15,977 nucleotides of DNA, taken from positions 1 to 15,977 of the forward strand of contig JAJZRH010000004.1 in the NCBI GenBank assembly GCA_021802795.1. Reading direction: 5' to 3'. Below are positions 11,780-15,977 of this stretch, piece by piece; within the stretch, counting starts at the first letter, position 1, and each line of letters begins with the position of its first letter. The notes beneath the pieces are model-generated. The model saw only the letters and a list, made by a program, of their open reading frames with translations, had not been told where the DNA came from and ran no database searches. Made by a program: the position numbers and the translations under genes. The DNA is from a bacterium. GTDB taxonomy: Bacteria > Patescibacteriota > Minisyncoccia > Phycocordibacterales > Phycocordibacteraceae.

Positions 11780-12874
11780 ATGCCTTCCGTTTTCAGCGAA
11801 CGCTTGCGCGCAGCTCTTGCGCCGCCGCGGTATCTTGCGTCGCCGCTCTCCGGCATCGACATCTCCACAAGCGGGGTGAAAGTAGTTCGTCTTGTCGAAG
11901 GGCCGTACGGCTTTCTTCTCGGCGACTATGCTCAGGTGCGATTGCCGCTCGGCGTGTATACCGACGGCGAGATCATAGACCGTTCCACAATGACCGGAGC
12001 GCTCGTCTCCGCGAGCAAGGCCGCAGGCATCGCTGACGCCAATGTCGCCCTTCCGGAGTCGAAGTCGTACCTTTTTGAGACCGCCGCTCCCGGAACGAAG
12101 AAAGAGGAGTGGCGCATTGCGGTGGAACAGCATCTCGACGAACTGGTGCCGCTCCCGCCGGCGGAGATATCGTTCGACATCGTGAACGTCGGGCAAAACA
12201 GCCAGGGCAATGCGCTCATTGCGGGCATCGGTTTTGCGCGGCGCATCGTCGACGACACGCTCTCGGCATTCGACCAGGCGGGCATCGGGGTTCGTTCGCT
12301 CGAAGCGGAAACGTTCGCCATGGCGCGCGCCCTCCTCCCGACCGGGGACACGTCGACGGCGCTCATCATCGACGTCGGCAAGACGACGACGAAAATGGCG
12401 GTCGTTACGAACCGCATACCGCGATTTGCGACGACGTTCGGCATCGGCGGCCACGCGCTCACGCTCGCGGTGCAGAAACACTTCGGTGTGACGGAAGCCG
12501 AGGCGCGCAAAGTGAAGGCGGAGCGCGGCATCGTTCCGGCGCCCGGGAATGAAGATTATCTCGCCGCAATGCTCTCGACTGTTTCCGCCATCCGCGATGA
12601 GATCTCCCGCCGGCTCGAATACTGGCAGGAGAAGGCGACGCTTTCCGGGCACGAGCCGGTGTCGCATATCATCCTCGCCGGAGGCAACGCTTCGGTGCGC
12701 GGGCTTCCGGAATATCTTGAAGGGGTGTTAAAGATACCCGTCTCCGCCGGCGATGTTTTCACCAACCTCGCATCGCGCGACACCTGGATCCCGCCGCTCG
12801 ACTACACCGAGTCGCTCGCGTATGCGACCGCGATCGGCCTTGCGCTGCGCGATACTGTTGACCCGTATGCATAA
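11780..12874 (+). CDS. pilM: Type IV pilus assembly protein PilM (actin-like ATPase)
   Basis: 364 residues, typical for PilM. It is a cytoplasmic FtsA/actin-like protein that binds the N-terminus of PilN and links the inner-membrane PilN/PilO complex to the pilus motor. Visible motifs are phosphate-1 LSGIDISTSGVKVVRL (23-38), LPESKSYLFE (91-100), phosphate-2 ALIIDVGKTTTKMAVV (194-209), GIGGHALTLAVQKHFGVTEAEARKVK (221-246) and the adenosine motif SHIILAGGNASVRGLPEYLEGVL (295-317). It is first in a four-gene operon. Its stop overlaps the pilN start by 8 bases (ATGCATAA). Confidence 0.94.
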   Translation: MPSVFSERLRAALAPPRYLASPLSGIDISTSGVKVVRLVEGPYGFLLGDYAQVRLPLGVYTDGEIIDRSTMTGALVSASKAAGIADANVALPESKSYLFETAAPGTKKEEWRIAVEQHLDELVPLPPAEISFDIVNVGQNSQGNALIAGIGFARRIVDDTLSAFDQAGIGVRSLEAETFAMARALLPTGDTSTALIIDVGKTTTKMAVVTNRIPRFATTFGIGGHALTLAVQKHFGVTEAEARKVKAERGIVPAPGNEDYLAAMLSTVSAIRDEISRRLEYWQEKATLSGHEPVSHIILAGGNASVRGLPEYLEGVLKIPVSAGDVFTNLASRDTWIPPLDYTESLAYATAIGLALRDTVDPYA

Positions 12875-13421
12875 CGAACTCACCGATCTGCTTCCGAGTG
12901 AACGCCGCGAGGCGCTCTCGCGGAATTATTTCCTGCGTCTCGGCGTCGTGGTCGTATGGTTCGTGACCCTGCTCGTCTTGGTCTCCATGGTCCTGCTTTT
13001 GCCGACGTACGTTCTCTTGACCGAGAATGCCGGCACGAAGGAGGCGCATCTCTCGAGCATTGATTCCGCGCTCTCTTCCGCAAACGGCGCGACGCTCGCG
13101 GTGCGCCTCGCCACGCTCTCAAGTGAAGCGGCGACGCTCGCGGCGCTTGCGCACGCGCCGTCCGCAAGCGCGACGTTCCGCAACGCGCTCGCGCTCTCCC
13201 GTCCGGGCATAGCGCTCTCCGGTCTGGCGTACACCCCCGCTACGGGCAAGAACCCCGGCACGCTTGCGATCACCGGCATCGCGGCGACCCGCGACGCGCT
13301 CCGCAGTTACCAACTCGTGCTCCAGGGCGCTCCGTTCGCCCGCTCCGCCGATCTGCCGGTCTCCGCATATGCAAAAGACAGCAATATCGCGTTCACCATC
13401 ACGGTGACCCTCACGCCATGA
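12867..13421 (+). CDS. pilN: Type IV pilus inner-membrane protein PilN
   Basis: 184 residues from ATG 12867, inside the pilM stop. The cytoplasmic N-terminus MHNELTDLLPSERREALSRNYFLR contains the NLLP-like element (here LTDLLP) by which PilN contacts PilM. One membrane helix follows (about 26-49). The periplasmic part has a helical coiled segment (THL-like SSIDSALSSANGATLAVRLATLSSEAATL) and a small alpha/beta domain (LSRPGIALSGLAYTP, LAITGIAATRDALRSYQLVL, IAFTITVTLTP) typical of PilN. It overlaps pilO by ATGA. Sequence similarity is limited, but gene order, topology and length agree. Confidence 0.85.
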   Translation: MHNELTDLLPSERREALSRNYFLRLGVVVVWFVTLLVLVSMVLLLPTYVLLTENAGTKEAHLSSIDSALSSANGATLAVRLATLSSEAATLAALAHAPSASATFRNALALSRPGIALSGLAYTPATGKNPGTLAITGIAATRDALRSYQLVLQGAPFARSADLPVSAYAKDSNIAFTITVTLTP

Positions 13422-13948
13422 GATCGCCTTTCATTCATCTCCTCATAGCGTTTGCCGCATGCGCCGCCGCGCTCGTCGGGTACGGGGTGTGGTATTCCGC
13501 CGTAGCGGACAAGAGCGTTGCGGTAACGACCCTGCAAAGCCAGATCGATGCGAAGACCGCCGCCGTGAGCCGCATGAGCACGACCCGCGCCGCTCTCGCC
13601 GAGATAGCGGGCGACGAAGCCGTCGTGCGGAGCTACTTTGTTCCGGAAACGGGAGTCGTTGCCTTCATCGACGGTCTTGAATCCCGCGGCCGGGCGCTCG
13701 GCGCCGCGGTCAGCGTTCTTTCCGTCTCGACCGAGGGCACTGCCGCACAGCCGATGCTCGCGTTCTCGCTTTCTATCAACGGGACATTTGATGCGGTGAT
13801 GCGCACAGTCGGCGCGATAGAATACGCTCCGTATGACATCTCATTCTCAACTCTCTCGGTGGCGCAGGATAGTAAGAACAATTGGAACGCCGATCTCAAA
13901 TTGTCCGTCGGTTCTATAGCCGGGAACACCGCAACAAGCACGCCATGA
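13418..13948 (+). CDS. pilO: Type IV pilus protein PilO-like
   Basis: 176 residues. One N-terminal membrane helix (about 6-28) is followed by a coiled-coil region (VTTLQSQIDAKTAAVSRMSTTRAALAEI, 36-63), then a domain with FVPETGVVAFIDGLESRGRALGAAVSVLSVS (74-104) and FSLSINGTFDAVMRTVGAIEYAPYDISFSTLSVA (116-149). The ferredoxin-like arrangement and the position directly after pilN support PilO, the periplasmic partner of PilN. The start sits in the pilN stop (ATGA), and its own stop overlaps the next start in the same way. PilO proteins are highly divergent, so the call rests mainly on context and topology. Confidence 0.78.
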   Translation: MRSPFIHLLIAFAACAAALVGYGVWYSAVADKSVAVTTLQSQIDAKTAAVSRMSTTRAALAEIAGDEAVVRSYFVPETGVVAFIDGLESRGRALGAAVSVLSVSTEGTAAQPMLAFSLSINGTFDAVMRTVGAIEYAPYDISFSTLSVAQDSKNNWNADLKLSVGSIAGNTATSTP

Positions 13949-14253
13949 ATATTTCCGATACCATCGCCTCCCTCCTGAAACGCATGCGCTACGGTGCGAA
14001 CATCGACCCGGTGCGCGACTGGCTCGTGGTACTTACGCTCTCGATCATCGTGCTCGCATGCATCGTCGTGTGGAACGTATGGGCGTTCAGCACGGTTGCG
14101 AGCGGCGGAGCCATAGGGACATCGTCGCCGAAAGCGGCGCCGATCTTCGATCCCGCCTCGCTGAACGCCATCCACACCATTTTTGCCGCCCGCGCCGATG
14201 AAGAGGCGAGGTACGTGACCGGCGTCTATCGCTACGCTGACCCGTCGCAATGA
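13945..14253 (+). CDS. Small single-pass membrane protein at the end of the pil operon
   Basis: 102 residues from an ATG overlapping the pilO stop (ATGA), so it is firmly part of the pilus operon. A short cytoplasmic segment (MNISDTIASLLKRMRYGANIDPVRD) precedes one membrane helix (about 27-48). A small-residue-rich linker (STVASGGAIGTSSPKAAPIFDP) leads to an amphipathic tail (LNAIHTIFAARADEEARYVTGVYRYADPSQ). In classical operons this slot holds pilP, but there is no lipobox and no similarity I can recognise. A role in the PilN/PilO inner-membrane platform is inferred from position only. Confidence 0.75.
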   Translation: MNISDTIASLLKRMRYGANIDPVRDWLVVLTLSIIVLACIVVWNVWAFSTVASGGAIGTSSPKAAPIFDPASLNAIHTIFAARADEEARYVTGVYRYADPSQ

Positions 14254-14324
14254 GCGCACGAATGCGCTAAGCGAAGCTTCCTCCCTGCGCTTGCCTCGAA
14301 CAAACACATAAGAATGCGTTTGTT
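14253..14324. other. Hairpins after the pil operon, possible termination region
   Basis: AGCGCA (14253-14258) pairs with TGCGCT (14263-14268) around CGAA, starting on the last base of the stop codon. Farther on, AACAAAC (14299-14305) pairs with GTTTGTT (14318-14324). Neither has a clear T-tract. No gene is seen between 14254 and 14362. Confidence 0.4.
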
Positions 14325-14348
14325 ACTCAGCTCGCTTGGTAGTAGGGT
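14320..14348 (+). promoter_or_regulatory. Possible promoter of the tRNA Arg-Leu-Val cluster
   Basis: TTGTTA (14320-14325) and TAGGGT (14343-14348) are separated by 17 bases. Predicted initiation near 14355 falls just before the mimic hairpin of the leader, which would place the whole structure in the RNA. The -10 match is weak. Confidence 0.35.
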
Positions 14349-14362
14349 AATGAGGTGCGAAC

Positions 14363-14441
14363 GCCCCGATACGTAGGCGTGTCGGGGCTCGTTCGGAGAA
14401 TACGCCTACACGAGGACGTGCAGACCGCATTTCCTCGCTTC
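14363..14441 (+). ncRNA. Structured leader of the tRNA Arg-Leu-Val cluster with tRNA 5'-end mimic (copy B)
   Basis: GCCCCGATAC (14363-14372) repeats the first nine bases of tRNA-Arg(UCU), which begins 79 bases later. It pairs with GTGTCGGGGC (14379-14388) around loop GTAGGC. The outer pairs CGAACG/CGTTCG extend the stem. TCGTTCGG (14389-14396) follows, then GCCTAC (14404-14409), complementary to the loop. CGAGGA (14411-14416) pairs with TCCTCG (14432-14437), and CTTC touches the tRNA. It aligns almost end to end with the minus-strand leader at 9147-9224, with compensating stem changes that follow the tRNA sequence. Confidence 0.78.
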
Positions 14442-14513
14442 GCCCCGATAGCTCAATGGATAGAGCCGCGGACTTCTAAGCCGTTGATGTTGGTTCGATT
14501 CCAGCTCGGGGCA
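14442..14513 (+). tRNA. tRNA-Arg (anticodon UCU)
   Basis: Acceptor GCCCCGA/TCGGGGC, D stem GCTC/GAGC, anticodon loop CTTCTAA giving UCU (codons AGA/AGG), T arm GTTGG/CCAGC with loop TTCGATT, A73, and no encoded CCA. The anticodon stem GCGGA/GCCGT has an A-G mismatch next to the loop and a G-T pair at its base. First gene of a three-tRNA cluster, one base before tRNA-Leu. Confidence 0.92.
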
Positions 14514-14514
14514 C

Positions 14515-14596
14515 GGGCATGTGGCGGAATTGGTATACGCGCACGTCTCAGAAGCGTGTCCCGCAAGGGTTGGGAGTTCGAGTCTCCCCATGCCCA
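14515..14596 (+). tRNA. tRNA-Leu (anticodon CAG)
   Basis: A class II tRNA: acceptor GGGCATG/CATGCCC, anticodon loop CTCAGAA giving CAG (codon CUG), variable arm TCCC/GGG, T arm GGGAG/CTCCC with loop TTCGAGT, and A73. The next bases are CCC, so CCA is not encoded. Middle gene of the cluster. Confidence 0.92.
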
Positions 14597-14600
14597 CCCG

Positions 14601-14673
14601 GGGCGATTAGCTCAGTTGGTAGAGCAACCCCTTTACACGGGGAAGGTCACAGGTTCGAGTCCTGTATCGCCCA
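14601..14673 (+). tRNA. tRNA-Val (anticodon UAC)
   Basis: Acceptor GGGCGAT/ATCGCCC, D stem GCTC/GAGC, anticodon loop TTTACAC giving UAC (codon GUA), T arm ACAGG/CCTGT with loop TTCGAGT, A73, and no encoded CCA. The closing pair of the anticodon stem (27-43) is an A-A mismatch. The last 18 bases of the gene plus one recur at 14767-14785. Confidence 0.92.
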
Positions 14674-14785
14674 CATGTCGCGAAGCAACATCCAAGGACG
14701 AGAAAGCCGGAGCGCGGCGGCGCGAGGCGGGGTCGCGGAAATTTTCAGCAGAAAATTATCCGTGACCGAGTCCTGTATCGCCCAC
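14656..14785 (+). repeat. Duplicated tRNA-Val 3' end flanking a hairpin element
   Basis: CGAGTCCTGTATCGCCCAC occurs at 14656-14674 (inside tRNA-Val) and again at 14767-14785, 111 bases later. The interval contains a long imperfect hairpin: 14731-14746 pairs with 14751-14767 around AGCA, with about 16 pairs, one G-T and one bulge. No gene is seen between 14674 and 14823. The layout resembles attachment-site remnants of a tRNA-targeting element or a partial tRNA duplication. Confidence 0.7.
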
Positions 14786-14800
14786 TTGAAACGAAAAGCG

Positions 14801-14809
14801 TGGTATACC
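14801..14809 (+). promoter_or_regulatory. Extended -10 box (TG-G-TATACC) of uppS
   Basis: TGGTATACC ends 15 bases before ATG 14824, predicting a 5' leader of about 7-8 bases with no Shine-Dalgarno sequence. The box lies just after the duplicated tRNA-Val end. Confidence 0.5.
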
Positions 14810-14823
14810 AGTTGATACATAAT

Positions 14824-15516
14824 ATGAACGAAACATCCTCGGTTCCGGCATGCATCGGCATCATCATGGACGGCAATCGCCGCTGGGCGAAAGAACGCGG
14901 ATTACAGAGCCTAGAGGGCCATGCCGAAGGGCGCAAGAAAGCGAAAGAAATAGTCCGCCACGCATTCTCACGCGGCGTCGGCACCGTTGTCTTGTATGCA
15001 TTCTCAACAGAGAATTGGAATCGCACCCCGGAAGAGGTGAACTACCTCATGGAATTGTTCGGCAAGGTGATGATGGAGGATTTCATAGAACTTTCGCGCG
15101 AAGGCATTCACGTGCGCTTCATCGGCGACCTTGCCCGCCTGCCGGAGAGACTCCGCATCTCGGCGAAGAAGCTCGAGGACGAAAGTGCCAAGACTTCTGC
15201 CGGAAAGACTCTCGTGGTGGCTCTCTCGTACGGCGGCCGCGCGGAGATAGTCGCGGCCGCGAACGCTTTGCTCGAAGAAGAGGCGACCATTGCCGGTGAG
15301 GATGCTCTTGCTCGGAACCTCTGGTCCTATCCGATGCCGGATCCCGATCTCGTCATTCGCACGGGCGGCGAAAAACGGCTTTCCGGTTTTCTCCCGTGGC
15401 AGACGGTGTACAGCGAGCTGTTCTTCGTCGACACCTTCTGGCCGGACTTCGCCAAGGAGGAACTCGATGCCATTCTTGCGGAGTTTGCGCAGCGCGAACG
15501 TCGCCGCGGAAAATGA
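14824..15516 (+). CDS. uppS: Isoprenyl transferase, undecaprenyl diphosphate synthase family
   Basis: 230 residues from ATG 14824; an upstream in-frame GTG at 14800 falls in the promoter and is rejected. The enzyme adds isopentenyl units in cis to farnesyl diphosphate to make the C55 lipid carrier for cell wall precursors. Catalytic Asp16 is in IGIIMDGNRRWAKERG (11-26). Other family blocks are GHAEGRKKA (32-40), LYAFSTENWNR (57-67), FIGDLARLP (99-107), LSYGGRAEI (134-142) and DLVIRTGGEKRLSGFLPWQTVYSELFF (175-201), with R179, R185, S187 and E198 for diphosphate binding. The usual RTSGE is RTGGE here. The stop overlaps the RluA-type gene by ATGA. With the MurE-like ligase it points to a peptidoglycan envelope. 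Confidence 0.95.
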   Translation: MNETSSVPACIGIIMDGNRRWAKERGLQSLEGHAEGRKKAKEIVRHAFSRGVGTVVLYAFSTENWNRTPEEVNYLMELFGKVMMEDFIELSREGIHVRFIGDLARLPERLRISAKKLEDESAKTSAGKTLVVALSYGGRAEIVAAANALLEEEATIAGEDALARNLWSYPMPDPDLVIRTGGEKRLSGFLPWQTVYSELFFVDTFWPDFAKEELDAILAEFAQRERRRGK

Positions 15517-15977
15517 CTCCCGAAATTATCTACGAAGACGCCGATGCGGTTGTGATCATAAAGCCCGCCGGGCTCATCACGCACTCCGACGGGCGGACCG
15601 AAGAGCCGTCCGTTGCCGACTGGGCGCTTGAACGGTATCCGAATATCCGGGACGTCGGAGAGCCGTGGACGTCGCCGCAGGGTGAAGTCATCTTGCGCCC
15701 CGGCATCGTGCACCGGCTCGATCGCGGCACCTCCGGCGTGATGATCCTCGCAAAGACGAACGAGGCGTACGCATTTCTCAAACAGCAGTTCGGGGATCGT
15801 TCAACTGAAAAGCATTACCGCGCGCTCGTATACGGCCACCCTGCAAAGGATTCGGGCACGATAGAAGCGGAGATCGTGCGCATACGCTCCGTGCCGCCGC
15901 GCTGGGGCGTTGCTCATGAAGGCGAGAGCCGTACGCACCGCGCGGCGGTTACCGAGTGGCAGGTGCTTTCGCGGGGG
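15513..15977 (+). CDS. RluA-family pseudouridine synthase, truncated by the window end
   Basis: The first 155 codons are visible and the frame stays open to the edge. The N-terminus MTPEIIYEDADAVVIIKPAGLITHSDGR is the typical start of RluA enzymes without an S4 domain (D-x-x-x-x-x-x-K-P-x-G-x-x-x-H). The catalytic block is GIVHRLDRGTSGVMILAKT (64-82), with Asp70 in HRLD-x-x-T-S-G. EKHYRALVYG (99-108) follows, as in relatives. These enzymes convert specific uridines in rRNA or tRNA to pseudouridine; the target cannot be told. It is coupled to uppS by an ATGA overlap. Confidence 0.92.
   Translation, partial: MTPEIIYEDADAVVIIKPAGLITHSDGRTEEPSVADWALERYPNIRDVGEPWTSPQGEVILRPGIVHRLDRGTSGVMILAKTNEAYAFLKQQFGDRSTEKHYRALVYGHPAKDSGTIEAEIVRIRSVPPRWGVAHEGESRTHRAAVTEWQVLSRG

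Noticed and set aside
11462..12667. Open frame of 401 codons on the minus strand opposite pilM
   Set aside because: It is antisense to a clear pilM gene, is Arg-rich with no recognisable domain, and results from the high-GC codon bias of pilM.
14355..14765. Open frame of 136 codons over the tRNA cluster
   Set aside because: It translates the leader and three tRNA genes and is not protein-like.

Overview
This window looks like a chromosomal piece of a Patescibacteria (CPR) bacterium, most likely Parcubacteria and perhaps Kaiserbacteria-like. That is inferred from protein content, not from a database match. Signs are the compact operons with 4-8 base start/stop overlaps, a DNA polymerase I that has lost its proofreading domain, a short MurE-like ligase with no N-terminal domain, a short HolA-like protein, DUF5652 and other small membrane proteins I associate with these genomes, and a type IV pilus gene set. 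By eye the DNA is about 60% GC. TGA is used as a stop codon, so this is not a recoded lineage.

Layout: (1) 1-311, the 5' end of a pilB-type ATPase gene on the minus strand, followed by an inverted-repeat element. (2) 476-950, a lone lipoprotein gene with a textbook promoter and terminator. (3) 957-4496, a tightly overlapped operon tsaE-polA-holA-like. (4) 4574-5492, two convergent small membrane protein genes. (5) tRNA-Lys at 5648. (6) A minus-strand group: ruvA, MurE-like ligase and a secreted lamin-tail-like protein (8576 down to 5746). (7) rpsT, ending in a bidirectional terminator that abuts tRNA-Arg(GCG), then tRNA-Arg(CCG). (8) 9398-10903 minus: a PH-like membrane protein gene, and a DUF5652 gene, tRNA-Ser and a peptidase E gene in series. 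(9) 10933-14253 plus: ruvX and a tRNA-binding domain protein, then pilM, pilN, pilO and a fourth small membrane protein. (10) A tRNA cluster Arg(UCU)-Leu(CAG)-Val(UAC). (11) uppS and a truncated RluA-type pseudouridine synthase gene.

Functionally the window mixes DNA replication and repair (PolA, HolA-like, RuvA, RuvX), translation (seven tRNAs, TsaE, S20, RluA), envelope synthesis (MurE-like, UppS) and type IV pili (PilB, PilM, PilN, PilO).

The most striking unexplained structure is a leader upstream of three of the seven tRNA genes (Lys, Arg-GCG, Arg-UCU). A hairpin 78-80 bases before the mature tRNA begins with a copy of that tRNA's own first 8-9 bases. A conserved TCGYTCGG motif follows, and a second stem ends just before the tRNA. 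In two of the three, the hairpin loop GTAGGC is complementary to a downstream GCCTAC. Other notable signals are promoters whose -10 box lies 7-10 bases before the start codon at most transcription-unit heads (probable leaderless mRNAs), an in-frame palindromic insertion inside the tRNA-binding protein gene, a duplicated tRNA-Val 3' end, a swapped T-loop base pair in tRNA-Lys, and an unusual GCG anticodon.
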